A stretch of DNA of 64,000 nt from Roseospira marina (GTDB taxonomy: Bacteria > Pseudomonadota > Alphaproteobacteria > Rhodospirillales > Rhodospirillaceae), in the NCBI RefSeq assembly GCF_014197855.1, contig NZ_JACIGJ010000001.1, forward strand, positions 485,746 to 549,745. Direction: 5' to 3'. The notes beneath the pieces were generated by a model, which had not been told where the DNA came from, did not search any database, and worked only from the letters and a program-made list of their open reading frames with translations. The position numbers and the translations under genes were made by a program. Shown here in pieces: positions 44,553 through 56,187 of this stretch (its first letter is position 1; each line of letters begins with the position of its first letter).

Positions 44553-45860
44553 ATGACCACCGATCTGTCTCGCGTCGCCAAGGAGCGCGGCATTCGCTAC
44601 TTCCTCGTCAGCTACGTCGATCTGTTTGGCGCCTTGCGGGCCAAGCTGGTGCCGGCCGCCGCGATCGGCGGCATGCAGGTCAGCGGTGCCGGGTTCGCCG
44701 GCTTCGCGACCCACCTGGACCTGACCCCGGCCCACCCGGACATGTTCGCCGTTCCCGATCCCGACAGCCTGATCCAACTTCCCTGGAAGCCGGACGTCGG
44801 CTGGGTCGCCTCCGACCTCGTGATGGAGGATCAGCCGGTCGACCAAGGGCCGCGGCAGGTGCTCAAGGCCCAGGTTGCGCGCGCCGAATCCCTCGGCTAC
44901 CGCATGAAGACCGGCGTCGAGTGCGAGTATTTTCTGCTGACGCCCGATGGCAGCGCGGTCGCCGATACGGCCGACACCCAGGCCAAACCCTGCTACGATC
45001 AGTCCGCGCTGATGCGCCAGTACGACTTGATCGCGGAAATCTGCGATGCCATGGGGGCGCTCGGCTGGGGGCCGTATCAGAACGACCACGAGGACGCCAA
45101 CGGCCAGTTCGAGATGAACTGGGACTATAACGACTGCCTGCTGACCGCCGACCGCCACGTCTTCTTCAAGTACATGGTCCGCACGCTGGCCGAAGCCCGG
45201 GGCATGCGCGCGACGTTCATGCCGAAGCCGTTCAACCACCTGACCGGCAACGGCTGCCATATGCACGTCTCAATGTGGACGCCGGATGGGACCACCAACC
45301 TCTTCCACGACGACGACGGCGAGATGGGGCTGTCGGATCTGGCCTACACCTTCCTGGGCGGGGTGATGCACTCGGCGGACGCGCTGTGCGCCCTCTTCAA
45401 TCCGACCGTCAACAGCTACAAGCGCATCAACGCGCCGATAACCGCCTCGGGGGCTACCTGGGCCCCCAACACAGTGACCTACTCGGGCAACAACCGAACC
45501 CACATGGTGCGCATCCCAGAGGCGGGCCGGTTCGAGTTCCGTTTGATGGACGGAGCCACGAACCCGTATCTGGCGCAGGCTGGCGTTCTGGCCGCCGGCC
45601 TGGACGGCATCGCCAACGGGCGGGATCCGGGCGAACGCCTGGACATCAACATGTACGAGGATGGCCACACCCTGCACGACGTCAAGAAGCTGCCCCTGAA
45701 CCTGCTGGACGCGCTGCGCCTGCTGGACCGCAGCGCGATCCTGCGGTCGTCACTCGGGGACTCGTTCGTCGATGCGTTCTTGAGGCTCAAGATGAAAGAG
45801 TGGAATGCGTTCATGAGCCATGCCAGTTCGTGGGAGCGCGCTCACACCCTGGACATTTAG
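44553..45860 (+). CDS. glnT: GlnT-type (type III-labelled) glutamine synthetase, possibly gamma-glutamylmethylamide synthetase
   Basis: ATP-dependent ligase of the glutamine synthetase superfamily, 435 residues from ATG 44553, the same length as rhizobial GlnT. Metal and substrate motifs are present: VECEYFLL, EDANGQFEMNW, the HMHVSMW ammonium/glutamate region, and NRTHMVRIPEAGRFEFRLMDG. The short, non-adenylylated form lacks the GlnA adenylylation region. Proteins of this branch include both glutamine synthetases and GmaS enzymes that ligate methylamine to glutamate; sequence inspection alone does not separate them. The neighbours purU, folD, PII and amtB fit either ammonium assimilation or methylated-amine use. 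Confidence 0.88.
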   Translation: MTTDLSRVAKERGIRYFLVSYVDLFGALRAKLVPAAAIGGMQVSGAGFAGFATHLDLTPAHPDMFAVPDPDSLIQLPWKPDVGWVASDLVMEDQPVDQGPRQVLKAQVARAESLGYRMKTGVECEYFLLTPDGSAVADTADTQAKPCYDQSALMRQYDLIAEICDAMGALGWGPYQNDHEDANGQFEMNWDYNDCLLTADRHVFFKYMVRTLAEARGMRATFMPKPFNHLTGNGCHMHVSMWTPDGTTNLFHDDDGEMGLSDLAYTFLGGVMHSADALCALFNPTVNSYKRINAPITASGATWAPNTVTYSGNNRTHMVRIPEAGRFEFRLMDGATNPYLAQAGVLAAGLDGIANGRDPGERLDINMYEDGHTLHDVKKLPLNLLDALRLLDRSAILRSSLGDSFVDAFLRLKMKEWNAFMSHASSWERAHTLDI

Positions 45861-45882
45861 ATCCGCGTCGAACTCCGCCGCC

Positions 45883-45916
45883 GGCGCGGTTCTCCGCTCA
45901 TCTGGCGCGGTTCTCC
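45883..45916. repeat. Two 13-base direct repeats, 21-base period
   Basis: GGCGCGGTTCTCC occurs at 45883-45895 and 45904-45916, a start-to-start distance of 21 bases (two helical turns). A degenerate third copy, CCGCAGTTCTCC, is near 45955-45966. They lie between glnT and purU, 137-170 bases upstream of the purU start. A regulatory protein could bind the phased copies; alternatively this is a simple duplication. Confidence 0.55.
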
Positions 45917-46052
45917 TTTCGCGCGGCGGGGCGGTGCGGTACAGGACAGTCTGACCGCAGTTCTCCCGGGCGTCGTGTCGGGCCGCGCCACATCTCACGG
46001 CCCGTTCGCGGCCATCCCATTCGCTCGCCCCCTCGATCAGAGAGCGCCCCGC

Positions 46053-46922
46053 ATGAATGCCGATCCCACCGTACCCTACCTGTTGACCGTTCAGTGCCCC
46101 GACGGGCTTGGTGTGCAGGCCGCCGTCATGGGGTTCCTCGCCGGACACCAGTGCTTCATCACCGAATCCCACAGTTACGGTGACCCGCAGACAGGCCGCT
46201 TTTTCATGCGCTGCGTGTTCCGCGCAGGGCATCCGAACATGCCCGACATCGAAACCATGCGCGGCCATTTCCAGACTGTGGCGACCAACTTCGGCATGGA
46301 GTGGGCGCTGGTCGACGCCAGCCGGCCGCCGCGGGTGCTGATCGCCGTCTCGCGCTTCGGTCACTGCATGAACGATCTGCTGAACCGGTGGAAGTCCAGG
46401 CAGCTCCACATCCAAATCCCGGCGGTCGTCTCCAATCATGAGGACCTGCGCGATCTCGCCGAATGGCACGGGATCCCGTTTTATCATCTGCCGGTGACCA
46501 AGGAGACCAAGGCCGATCAGGAACGGCAGATCCTCGACCTGATCGAGACCAACGAGATCGATCTGGTCGTCCTGGCGCGATACATGCAAGTGTTGTCTCA
46601 GGATATGAGCGCCGCCTTGAGTGGCCGTTGCATAAACATTCATCACTCCTTCCTGCCCAGCTTCAAGGGCGCCCGCCCCTATCAGCAGGCCCACGAAAAA
46701 GGCGTCAAACTCATCGGCGCGACCGCCCACTACGTCACCGAGAACCTGGACGAAGGCCCGATCATCGAACAGGAGGTGATGCGCGTGGATCACACACACA
46801 CGGGCGAAGCGCTGGTGCGCATGGGCCGCGACGTCGAAACCGTCGTCCTCGCACGCGCGGTCCGCTGGCATTGCGAGCGTCGCGTCTTCATGAACAACCG
46901 GAAAACGGTTGTGTTCAAGTAG
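46053..46922 (+). CDS. purU: Formyltetrahydrofolate deformylase
   Basis: Hydrolyses 10-formyl-THF to formate and THF, balancing the one-carbon pool. It has 289 residues from ATG 46053. An N-terminal ACT domain (about residues 8-85, LLTVQCPDGLGVQAAVMGFL) precedes the formyltransferase-fold catalytic domain: VLIAVSRFGHCMNDLL, VVSNHEDL, and the active-site region INIHHSFLPSFKGARPY with the N-H pair and the later GATAHYVTENLDEGPII containing the Asp. In E. coli the enzyme responds to Met/Gly; the ACT domain suggests similar control. The glnT-purU neighbourhood hints at amine-derived C1 units. Confidence 0.95.
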   Translation: MNADPTVPYLLTVQCPDGLGVQAAVMGFLAGHQCFITESHSYGDPQTGRFFMRCVFRAGHPNMPDIETMRGHFQTVATNFGMEWALVDASRPPRVLIAVSRFGHCMNDLLNRWKSRQLHIQIPAVVSNHEDLRDLAEWHGIPFYHLPVTKETKADQERQILDLIETNEIDLVVLARYMQVLSQDMSAALSGRCINIHHSFLPSFKGARPYQQAHEKGVKLIGATAHYVTENLDEGPIIEQEVMRVDHTHTGEALVRMGRDVETVVLARAVRWHCERRVFMNNRKTVVFK

Positions 46923-46963
46923 CACCGGAGCCCAGAGCCTACGATCCGACTGTATAACGCTAA

Positions 46964-47002
46964 CGATGCGGCCCGCTCCTCGCGATGGGGCGGGCCGCAT
47001 CG
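46964..47002 (+). terminator. Strong hairpin downstream of purU
   Basis: Perfect 13-base-pair stem (46964-46976 with 46990-47002) around a 13-base loop, 42 bases after the purU stop. Only a weak GTTT follows, so it is either a poor intrinsic terminator or an RNA-stability hairpin. Confidence 0.6.
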
Positions 47003-47095
47003 CGTTTCGGAGCGCGGCCCGGCCCCGTGCTCTGGCGGACGTGGGCCGGGGTTGAGGCAGCGGCATCCCCCGTGCGGCAGCGCACAGAATTTATG

Positions 47096-47124
47096 CACTG
47101 CGAACGCGCAGTGGCCCTTTTTTT
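47096..47124 (+). terminator. Inverted repeat plus T tract before the PII gene
   Basis: CACTGCG, AACG loop, CGCAGTG (47096-47113), then GCCC and seven T (47118-47124). It can be read as an intrinsic terminator for purU. The duplex form TGCACT...AGTGGC also loosely resembles an NtrC enhancer site about 110 bases upstream of the sigma54-like promoter. Both readings are inferences. Confidence 0.45.
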
Positions 47125-47193
47125 GGCCAGGATTTTGCCGCTGGTTTGTCAGAATTCCGAAACGCATTGCCCGACGGCTCTCCAACCTCTTGA

Positions 47194-47673
<480 letters not shown>

Positions 47674-47685
47674 GAGGACCGATTG

Positions 47686-49047
<1,362 letters not shown>

Positions 49048-49223
49048 TCGGGACCGGCCTTGGTCCCCGTATCGTGGGGATCAAGGCCTCGGGCCGCCTG
49101 AAACGACAGCGTTCGTCTGTCGCCGGGCAGGCCACGGTCCACAGAGTTTCGGTTCGGCGGGCCCACGGCCCGGGTCCACCGGATCGAGCCCCGCGCCGTC
49201 GGGCGCGTTCCTCCCTCCACTTG

Positions 49224-49251
49224 CCCGGGGCATCCGCCCCGGGATTTTTTT
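49224..49251 (+). terminator. Intrinsic terminator of glnK-amtB
   Basis: Stem CCCGGGGC / GCCCCGGG (8 base pairs, 49224-49231 with 49236-49243), ATCC loop, then A and T7. It is a textbook rho-independent terminator, 177 bases after the amtB stop. Confidence 0.85.
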
Positions 49252-49343
49252 GTCCCTTGTGGAAAGGCACGAGGGGCCACCGGGCATAGGCGCGCCGCGG
49301 AGTCTGTTCCGCCGCAAACCGTGAGACGGTCGCACGTCCAGTC

Positions 49344-49373
49344 TTGACGGCGGCGGCTATCCGCTTCCATAAG
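49344..49373 (+). promoter_or_regulatory. Putative sigma70 promoter of panB-panC
   Basis: TTGACG (49344-49349), 18-base spacer, CATAAG (49368-49373). It sits in the 535-base non-coding stretch between amtB and panB, after the amtB terminator, and would give a leader of about 200 bases. Apart from the terminator and this promoter I see nothing else in the stretch. Confidence 0.45.
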
Positions 49374-49582
49374 CATTAAGGCCGTACGATACCAGGGGGC
49401 CCCGAGGATGGGTGGTCTTGGTCGTGCGGTTTTTTGCGTTCGTGGGGTGACCTGTGATCCCAGGACGCCGAGCACCCGTTCGGTCGGGATGCCGCCGCTG
49501 GACGCCACGGCGCCCGGCCCGGGCTACGCGGGCCATTGCGAACCATGCCCGCGTTCCGCCGAATGATCGACAGGAGCCGACG

Positions 49583-50416
49583 ATGAGTGCCGTCCGTCCC
49601 GTCGCACAGTCCCGCCGGACCGTGCGTGACATTCAGGCCCGCAAGGGGGGCGACCCGGTGGTCTGCCTGACCGCGTACACCACCCCCACCGCACGCCTGC
49701 TCGACCCGCATGTCGACCTGCTTCTGGTCGGCGATTCCCTCGGCATGGTGCTGTATGGCATGCCCACCACCGTGGGCGTCACGCTCGATATGATGATCGC
49801 GCATGGTCAGGCCGTGATGCGGGGTTCGGACCGCGCCCTGGTGGTCGTCGACATGCCGTTCGCCACGGCGCAGGAAAGCCCGGCCGTGGCGTTCCGCAAC
49901 GCGGCCCGGGTGCTGGCGGAAACCGGAGCGCCGGCCGTTAAGATCGAGGGTGGCCGGGAAATGGCGGACACCGTGGCGTTTCTTGTGGCCCGCGGCATCC
50001 CGGTGATGGGACATGTCGGGTTGCGGCCGCAGATGGTGCATGCGATGGGCGGGTTCCGCGCGCAAGGCCGCGACGAGGCCGGCGCGGAGGCCCTGCTGGA
50101 GGACGCCCAGGCGATCGCCGACGCGGGAGCCTTCGCCATCGTGGTCGAGGGTACGATGGTGGACGTGGCTGATCGCGTCACACAGACCGTTCCAGTCCCG
50201 ACGATCGGGATCGGGGCCTCGGCCGCCTGCGACGGTCAGGTGCTGGTCGCGGAGGACATGCTCGGCCTGTTCACCGACTTCACGCCGCGCTTCGTGCGCA
50301 AGTATGCCGATCTGGCCGGGGCGACCGATGCCGCCGTTGCCGCGTATGCGGCCGACGTCCGGGCGCGCCGCTTCCCGGCGCCGGAACACACCTTCCAACG
50401 CAAAGTGTCGACGTGA
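49583..50416 (+). CDS. panB: 3-methyl-2-oxobutanoate hydroxymethyltransferase
   Basis: Makes ketopantoate from ketoisovalerate and methylene-THF, the first step to pantothenate. It has 277 residues from ATG 49583 (AGGAG upstream). Metal and substrate motifs of the TIM-barrel are clear: [47 protein letters not shown] and [18 protein letters not shown]. It overlaps panC by four bases (GTGA). Confidence 0.96.
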   Translation: MSAVRPVAQSRRTVRDIQARKGGDPVVCLTAYTTPTARLLDPHVDLLLVGDSLGMVLYGMPTTVGVTLDMMIAHGQAVMRGSDRALVVVDMPFATAQESPAVAFRNAARVLAETGAPAVKIEGGREMADTVAFLVARGIPVMGHVGLRPQMVHAMGGFRAQGRDEAGAEALLEDAQAIADAGAFAIVVEGTMVDVADRVTQTVPVPTIGIGASAACDGQVLVAEDMLGLFTDFTPRFVRKYADLAGATDAAVAAYAADVRARRFPAPEHTFQRKVST

Positions 50417-51330
50417 GCGTGTCCGAACTCCGGCAGAGCGACGCCCTGCCCGTGCTGCGCGATGTTGCGGACCTGCGACGGACCGTGGCGGATTGGCGGA
50501 CGCAGGGGCTGCGGGTCGGCCTCGTCCCGACCATGGGCGCGTTGCACGCCGGTCACCTGTCGTTGGTGCGCACCGCCTTGGAACGCGCAGATCGGGTCAT
50601 CGCCACGATTTTCGTCAACCCAACCCAGTTCGGCCCGGGCGAAGACTTCTCGACCTATCCCCGGCAGGAAGCCGAGGACGCGGCCCGGCTGGCCGAGGTC
50701 GGGTGCCGCGCGGTGTACGCGCCGGACGCGGAGTCCATGTATCCAGCGGGATTCGCGACCCGCGTGACGGTGGAGGGTGTCTCCAAGGGTCTGTGCGGCG
50801 ACCACCGCCCGGGCCACTTCGAGGGCGTGGCCACGGTGGTCACGAAACTGCTGCTGCGCGCGCTGCCCGATATGGCCGTGTTCGGCGAAAAAGACTACCA
50901 GCAGCTCCAGGTCATACGGCGGCTGGTGACGGATCTCGATATCCCGGTGGAGATCGTTGGCGGGGCGACGGTCCGCGCCGAGGACGGCTTGGCCCTCTCC
51001 TCGCGCAACGCCTACCTGACCGAGGCCGAACGCACGATCGCCCCGGCGCTGTTCCGCGTGCTGAGCGAAACGGCGGCCACGCTGGCCACGGGCGCTCCAG
51101 CCGCACCGCAGTTGGCCGACGCTCGCGCGCGCCTGACAGCGGCGGGGTTCGCGATCGTTGAGTACCTGGACCTGCGGGACCCCGAGACCCTGGCTCCCCT
51201 CCCCGCCCTTCCCTCGACGGGCGTAGGCCGGCTGCTTGCCGCCGTGCGGCTTGGCTCCACCCGGCTGATCGACAATGTGCCGGTCATCCGATCGGGTCCG
51301 GGCGCGCAACCGACCGACCGGGGGGTTTAG
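50413..51330 (+). CDS. panC: Pantothenate synthetase
   Basis: Condenses pantoate with beta-alanine using ATP. It has 305 residues from GTG 50413. The HIGH-like motif is HAGH in [33 protein letters not shown], the catalytic [14 protein letters not shown] and the KMSKS-like [10 protein letters not shown] are present. The C-terminus is about 20 residues longer than E. coli PanC. With panB it forms a two-gene operon; panD is not in this window. Confidence 0.96.
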   Translation: MSVSELRQSDALPVLRDVADLRRTVADWRTQGLRVGLVPTMGALHAGHLSLVRTALERADRVIATIFVNPTQFGPGEDFSTYPRQEAEDAARLAEVGCRAVYAPDAESMYPAGFATRVTVEGVSKGLCGDHRPGHFEGVATVVTKLLLRALPDMAVFGEKDYQQLQVIRRLVTDLDIPVEIVGGATVRAEDGLALSSRNAYLTEAERTIAPALFRVLSETAATLATGAPAAPQLADARARLTAAGFAIVEYLDLRDPETLAPLPALPSTGVGRLLAAVRLGSTRLIDNVPVIRSGPGAQPTDRGV

Positions 51331-51364
51331 GGCTCGACCACGGCCGCGACGCAGCGCCGGGCCG

Positions 51365-51727
51365 TTACTTAAAGCAGCGCTCTTCCTCGGGTCCGCCCTC
51401 GTCCTGCTTTAGGCAGTTGACCACATCCACCAGGTCACGGGCGGTGCTGCCCTGAAGTCTGGACAGGGCGAACCGTGATTCCGTGCCGTACCAAGCCAGG
51501 GACTGCTCGACAACCGCCGCCTCCGCCTCGCTAAACCCAGCGGTGAGCTGGGCGATGTTGGCCGGCCCTGTGGTTGGATCGACCTGTAGGGTCGGGCCGC
51601 CGGCCGGCACCGTATTGTTAAGCACCTCGTATGACTCAGAAGCGTCCTGGTCGCAGCCGACCAAAACAAAACCGACAAGGACGAGAGTAGTCGTCGGGTC
51701 TCTCGCCCACAGCCGCTTGAAAGTCAT
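51365..51727 (-). CDS. Small putative lipoprotein of unknown function
   Basis: A 120-residue protein from ATG 51727 with a hydrophobic N-terminal segment ending in the lipobox-like LVGC (Cys at about residue 25). The mature part is acidic and contains GGPTLQVDP, an Ala/Glu-rich helix (GFSEAEAAVVEQSL) and a conserved-looking end RDLVDVVNCLKQDEGG with a second cysteine pair partner near the C-terminus. I do not recognise it. It converges with panC and is divergent from the cytochrome bd genes across 332 bases. Confidence 0.6.
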   Translation of the reverse strand: MTFKRLWARDPTTTLVLVGFVLVGCDQDASESYEVLNNTVPAGGPTLQVDPTTGPANIAQLTAGFSEAEAAVVEQSLAWYGTESRFALSRLQGSTARDLVDVVNCLKQDEGGPEEERCFK

Positions 51728-52059
51728 CGCCTCTTTCCCCGCGAAACCAGTGAGTGCAGCACACGCCCCACGAACACGTCTGTGCGGCCAGAACCCGAAG
51801 ATGCTGGATGGACCCGTGCCGCGACGGCACCTGGTGGCCCATATACCCTCAATGCGGATGTGTGTCTCGATCCTTATGTGATGGTGCATTCTCCAGCACC
51901 GGACGAAACGACACCGCGTCCGCGATTTTTCGGCGCGCCGGCAAGTCCCGCGTCTGGAACCAAACCGGGCGGGCCCCATATCCCTGTTGCATCCGCGAAC
52001 GCGCGCGGCGGCGGCGGCGCCGCTGCCGCCGTCCGACCGCAACGGGAGCCTGTTCCCCC

Positions 52060-53463
52060 ATGCTTGCCGATATCGACCCCATCCTTCTGGCGCGCATCCA
52101 GTTCGCCTTTACGGTCTCATTTCATATTCTCTTTCCAACCCTGACGATCGGGCTGGCCTGGTTCCTGGTCACGGTCGAGGCGCTGTGGCTGCGCACGCAC
52201 AATCCCGTGTACAAAAGCCTGTACCTGTTCTGGGCCAAGCTGTTCGCGCTGGCCTTTGGGATGGGCGTGGTGTCGGGACTGGTGTTGTCGTACCAATTCG
52301 GCACTAACTTCAGCCGCTTCTCCGACGCGACCGGCCCGGTGCTGGGGCCGCTCCTGTCAGTCGAGGTCTTGACCGCTTTTTTCGTCGAGGCCGGATTCAT
52401 CGGCGTCATGCTGTTCGGCTGGCGCAAGGTCGGCAATCGGCTGCACTTCCTCGCCACCATTCTGGTCTCCATTGGGACCATCAACTCGGCGTTCTGGGTC
52501 CTGGCCGCGAACTCTTGGATGCACACACCGGCCGGGGTGGAGTGGATCGACGGCCGCGCCGTGGTCCAGGACTGGTGGGCGGTGATCTTCAACCCCTCCA
52601 TGCCCTACCGCGTCACCCACATGGTGCTGGCGTCGTTCCTGACCGGCGCGTTCGTGGTAGCGGCCGTCTCGGCGTGGCATCTGGTGCGCCGCCATCACGA
52701 GGCCGTTGCGCGCAAGGGCCTGTCGCTCGGTCTGCTGCTCGCGGCCATCGTCGCCCCGACGCAACTCCTCGTCGGGGACCAGCATGGCCTGAACACGCTG
52801 GAGCACCAGCCGATGAAGGTGGCGGCCATGGAGGGCCTGTGGGAGACCGAACGGGGCGCCCCGCTGCTGCTGTTCGCCCTGCCCGATCAGGACGCCCAGG
52901 AGAACCATGCCGAGATCGGCGTTCCCAACGTCGCCAGCCTGATCCTGACCCACGACTGGACCGGTGAGGTGCGCGGTCTGAACGAGGTGGACCGTGCCGA
53001 CCAGCCGCCCGTGGCCACGGTGTTCTTTTCGTTCCGGATCATGGTGGCAATCGGCTTGTGGATGATCGCGCTGAGTGCCCTGGGGGTGTGGCTGCGATGG
53101 CGGGGGCAGCTGTTCTCCACCCCATGGCTGCACTGGGCCTGCATTCTCTCCGGACCGTCCGGGTTCGTCGCCACCATCGCCGGGTGGATGGTCGCCGAGG
53201 TCGGCCGGCAGCCCTACACGGTTTATGGCATCCTGCGCACGACGGAGAGCGCGTCCCCGGTGGCGTCGGGCGCCGTGGCGACGTCTCTGGTTTCGTTCAT
53301 CGTGGTCTACTCGGGATTGTTGGTTGCGTTCCTGTGGTACGCCGCGCGTGTCGTGCGCGCCGGACCGCCCGCCCCCGATGCCGACGATACGCCCGATGTG
53401 ACGCCGAGCCGCACGCCCCGCGCCGCGGTCGGCGCGGACGGCGTCGGCAAACCGGCCGAATGA
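52060..53463 (+). CDS. cydA: Cytochrome bd-type (cyanide-insensitive) quinol oxidase subunit I
   Basis: Quinol-oxidising, haem-carrying subunit of a bd-type terminal oxidase. It has 467 residues from ATG 52060 and about nine membrane helices. Haem ligands: H22 in FAFTVSFHILFP for b595/d, the helix VTHMVLASFLTGAF containing the b558 His, and the Met in the later helix. The Q-loop signature GWMVAEVGRQPYTV is present, but the Q-loop is of the short type seen in CioA oxidases. The C-terminus has a polar Asp/Pro/Ala tail. The 332-base region upstream shows no FNR or other site that I can identify. The alternative name is cioA. Confidence 0.93.
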   Translation: MLADIDPILLARIQFAFTVSFHILFPTLTIGLAWFLVTVEALWLRTHNPVYKSLYLFWAKLFALAFGMGVVSGLVLSYQFGTNFSRFSDATGPVLGPLLSVEVLTAFFVEAGFIGVMLFGWRKVGNRLHFLATILVSIGTINSAFWVLAANSWMHTPAGVEWIDGRAVVQDWWAVIFNPSMPYRVTHMVLASFLTGAFVVAAVSAWHLVRRHHEAVARKGLSLGLLLAAIVAPTQLLVGDQHGLNTLEHQPMKVAAMEGLWETERGAPLLLFALPDQDAQENHAEIGVPNVASLILTHDWTGEVRGLNEVDRADQPPVATVFFSFRIMVAIGLWMIALSALGVWLRWRGQLFSTPWLHWACILSGPSGFVATIAGWMVAEVGRQPYTVYGILRTTESASPVASGAVATSLVSFIVVYSGLLVAFLWYAARVVRAGPPAPDADDTPDVTPSRTPRAAVGADGVGKPAE

Positions 53464-53479
53464 GAGGGAGGCGCGTGCT

Positions 53480-54490
53480 GTGACCGAGTTCGATCTTCCG
53501 CTTGTCCTTGCCGGCATCATCGGCGTCGGCGTCATCATCTATGTCCTGCTCGACGGTTTCGACCTGGGGGTCGGCATGCTGCTTCCGATGGCCCCGGACG
53601 ACGACGCCCGCGACACCATGGTGGCCAGCATCGCGCCGGTGTGGGACGGCAATGAGACTTGGCTGATCCTTGGCGGCGCTGTGCTGTTCGCCGCATTCCC
53701 GACCGCGTACGCGGTGGCCCTGCCGGCCTTCTATGTCCCCCTGATGACCATGCTGTTCGCGCTGATCTTCCGGGGAGTGGCGTTCGAATTCCGCATGAAG
53801 GCGCGGCGATCCAAGGCCTTCTGGTCCTGGGCCTTCACCCTGGGCTCGGCCACGGCGGCGTTCTGCCAGGGCGCCATGCTCGGCGGCCTGATCGAGGGCG
53901 TGCGGATGGAAGATCGCGCCTTCGCCGGGGGCCCGTTCGACTGGTTTACCGGGCTCTCCGTCATTGCCGGATTGGGTGTGATGGCCGGCTATGCGCTGCT
54001 CGGTGCCACATGGCTGGTGATGAAGACCCACGCCCCCCTGGAAGCCCGGGCCCGCAACTGGGCGACCGTCGCCCTGGTCGGCGTGCTGATTGCCATGGCG
54101 GCGGTCAGCGGACTGACCCCCCTGCTCTACCCGCCCATCGCCGAGCGCTGGTTCGGCGGCCAGCACTTCCTCTATCTGGCGCCCGTACCGCTTCTGACGG
54201 GTCTGGTCGCCTTGATGCTGTGGCGCGGGCTGTCGCAGGGCTGGATCTGGGAACCCTTCGTGATGGCCGTGGGCCTGTTCGTGCTGGGCTATTGCGGCAT
54301 CGGAATCAGCCTGTGGCCAATGATCGTGCCCCCGGGGCTGACCATCGAAAACGCGGCCGCGCCGGACAGCAGCCTCATGTTCACGCTCGTCGCCGTGCTG
54401 TGCGCGCTGCCGATGGTCCTCGGCTACACCATTTATGCGTATTGGGTGTTCCGGGGCAAAGTCACGGCCGAGGACGGATACCATGGCTGA
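53480..54490 (+). CDS. cydB: Cytochrome bd-type quinol oxidase subunit II
   Basis: Structural partner of CydA/CioA, 336 residues from GTG 53480, with about eight or nine membrane helices. The conserved N-terminal GFDLGVGMLLP with the acidic residue of the proton path and the WDGNETWLILGG motif identify the family. The late segment GYCGIGISLWPMIVPP is typical of the CioB branch. It starts 16 bases after cydA and overlaps the small downstream gene by eight bases. Confidence 0.94.
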   Translation: MTEFDLPLVLAGIIGVGVIIYVLLDGFDLGVGMLLPMAPDDDARDTMVASIAPVWDGNETWLILGGAVLFAAFPTAYAVALPAFYVPLMTMLFALIFRGVAFEFRMKARRSKAFWSWAFTLGSATAAFCQGAMLGGLIEGVRMEDRAFAGGPFDWFTGLSVIAGLGVMAGYALLGATWLVMKTHAPLEARARNWATVALVGVLIAMAAVSGLTPLLYPPIAERWFGGQHFLYLAPVPLLTGLVALMLWRGLSQGWIWEPFVMAVGLFVLGYCGIGISLWPMIVPPGLTIENAAAPDSSLMFTLVAVLCALPMVLGYTIYAYWVFRGKVTAEDGYHG

Positions 54491-54617
54491 ACGCCAACGG
54501 TCCCCCGGTCCGCTGTGGCGCCGTCTGGCGTGGTTCGGCGGCCTTTGGGCCGCCGGTGTTCTCACGCTGACCGTCGTCGCCGGCGGCCTGCGCGCCCTGG
54601 TTGCTGCGCTGAGCTGA
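54483..54617 (+). CDS. DUF2474-type small membrane peptide of the bd oxidase operon
   Basis: A 44-residue peptide starting at ATG 54483 inside the end of cydB. A basic N-terminus (ERQRSPGPLWRRL) is followed by one hydrophobic helix (AWFGGLWAAGVLTLTVVAGG). Such peptides of the DUF2474 family follow cioB genes and are thought to act like CydX in assembling or stabilising the oxidase. The position and WRRLxWF pattern support the call; direct function is inferred. Confidence 0.75.
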   Translation: MAERQRSPGPLWRRLAWFGGLWAAGVLTLTVVAGGLRALVAALS

Positions 54618-54620
54618 CCG

Positions 54621-55961
54621 TCACACGACGCTGCTTCGGATGGCCTCCAGGAACGAATCCACCTTGGCCCGCAGTTCCTCCGACTGACGGGCGAGATCGG
54701 CGGCCGAGGTCTGCACTTCCGCCGCCGCGCTCCCGGTCTCATGCGCCATTTCGCGTACGTTGGTGATGGTCGAGGCCACATCGTCGGTCGCTGCGCTGGC
54801 CGAACCGACGTTGCGCGCGATTTCCCGCGTGGCGGCGCATTGTTCTTCGACGGCCGCCGCGATGGCCTCACTGATCTCGCGAACCAGCGCGATGGTTCCG
54901 CCGATGCCCTGAATGGCGGTCACCGTCTCTCGCGTTGCCCCTTGGACGGCGCCAACCTGCGCCGAGATTTCCTCCGTCGCGCGCGCGGTCTGACCGGCCA
55001 GTGTCTTGACCTCGTTGGCGACGACGGCGAAGCCCTTACCCGCGTCCCCGGCGCGGGCCGCCTCGATGGTCGCGTTCAAGGCCAGAAGATTGGTCTGGGC
55101 AGCGATGTCGGTGATGAAGCGGACCACCGTCCCGATCTTGTCCGCCGATTCGGTCAGCGACGCGACGAGGGTATTGCCACGCTCGGCCTTATCAACCGCC
55201 TCATTGGAGATTCGCAGGGAGTCCGTCACCTGACGCGTGATTTCCTCGATCGCGGCGTTCAGTTCCTCGCTCGCGTTCGCCACACCGCGCACGTTTTCCG
55301 AGGCCTCGCTCGCTGAGTCCGCGACATGGCGGACCTGTGTCGCCGTGGCCTCCGACGTGTGACGCATGGACGCGGCCGTGTTCTGAAGCTCGGTCGCTGC
55401 GGCCGCGACGATCTGAACCGTATCCTGCACGCTTGATTTGAACTCGCGCGCATAGTTTTCAAGGACTTTCTTCAGATTATCGCGCGCTGTGTGCACATAG
55501 GACGAAATAACGATGTCCATATCGAGAAAAAGGGCCTGTGTCACCGCCCCCATGATCGCAATGCCGCGCTGCGGTTTGCGCCGGTACGTCTCCATGACGA
55601 TGGCTTCGACCCGCTTGATGACAAAGGCGTACCCGCCCAGGTACCAGCGCGGTTCCAGACCGACCCTCTCGTGGATCCGGCCGATGCGATCCGCGTTGTC
55701 GAAATACGCGTCGTCGATCGTCCCCTTGAAGATCGTGTTCATCCAGTGGGCGCGCTGCATGTCGCGGGCATGTTTCATGCGGGCGGGAGAGTCGAACATC
55801 TCCATCATACCCGGCGTCGCCCTCAGATGATCGTAAAAGGCGTCGAGGATACCTTCGATATGAGGTTCGAGAACCTGTCCGGCCTCTTGCAGCAACGGAC
55901 GGATCGAGGGGTCCATTTTCAGAAACGCAAGCCGCGCATCCCGATCCCTGGTGTCGGCCAT
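54621..55961 (-). CDS. Soluble globin-coupled methyl-accepting chemotaxis transducer
   Basis: Cytoplasmic oxygen-sensing chemoreceptor of the HemAT type, 446 residues from ATG 55961 and no membrane segment. Residues about 10-165 form a globin-coupled sensor domain; the proximal haem His is H97 in [20 protein letters not shown], the diagnostic pattern. The C-terminal half is a methyl-accepting signalling coiled coil with the hairpin tip [20 protein letters not shown] and flanking Ala/Glu-rich methylation helices. It converges with the bd oxidase operon (3 bases between the genes), linking oxygen sensing and oxygen use. Aerotaxis is inferred from the family. Confidence 0.93.
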   Translation of the reverse strand: MADTRDRDARLAFLKMDPSIRPLLQEAGQVLEPHIEGILDAFYDHLRATPGMMEMFDSPARMKHARDMQRAHWMNTIFKGTIDDAYFDNADRIGRIHERVGLEPRWYLGGYAFVIKRVEAIVMETYRRKPQRGIAIMGAVTQALFLDMDIVISSYVHTARDNLKKVLENYAREFKSSVQDTVQIVAAAATELQNTAASMRHTSEATATQVRHVADSASEASENVRGVANASEELNAAIEEITRQVTDSLRISNEAVDKAERGNTLVASLTESADKIGTVVRFITDIAAQTNLLALNATIEAARAGDAGKGFAVVANEVKTLAGQTARATEEISAQVGAVQGATRETVTAIQGIGGTIALVREISEAIAAAVEEQCAATREIARNVGSASAATDDVASTITNVREMAHETGSAAAEVQTSAADLARQSEELRAKVDSFLEAIRSSVV

Positions 55962-56187
55962 GATACCTCTCTCGGGCCATACCGCACAGACCCGCCCCCT
56001 GTGCCGATATTGCGGCACCGTCAGACAGATCCGACGCGCAAGGCAGGCACACCCCCTCCGTGTACTCCGCCGCTTTTATATCATGTCCGGTTCGCAACCT
56101 TCACCCGTTGGCGTGCCAAGGACAAGCAAAAAGAAAAACCCCCAGAGACATTCTCGTCATTCGAACCCCTGTTCGGCAAAACGGGTA

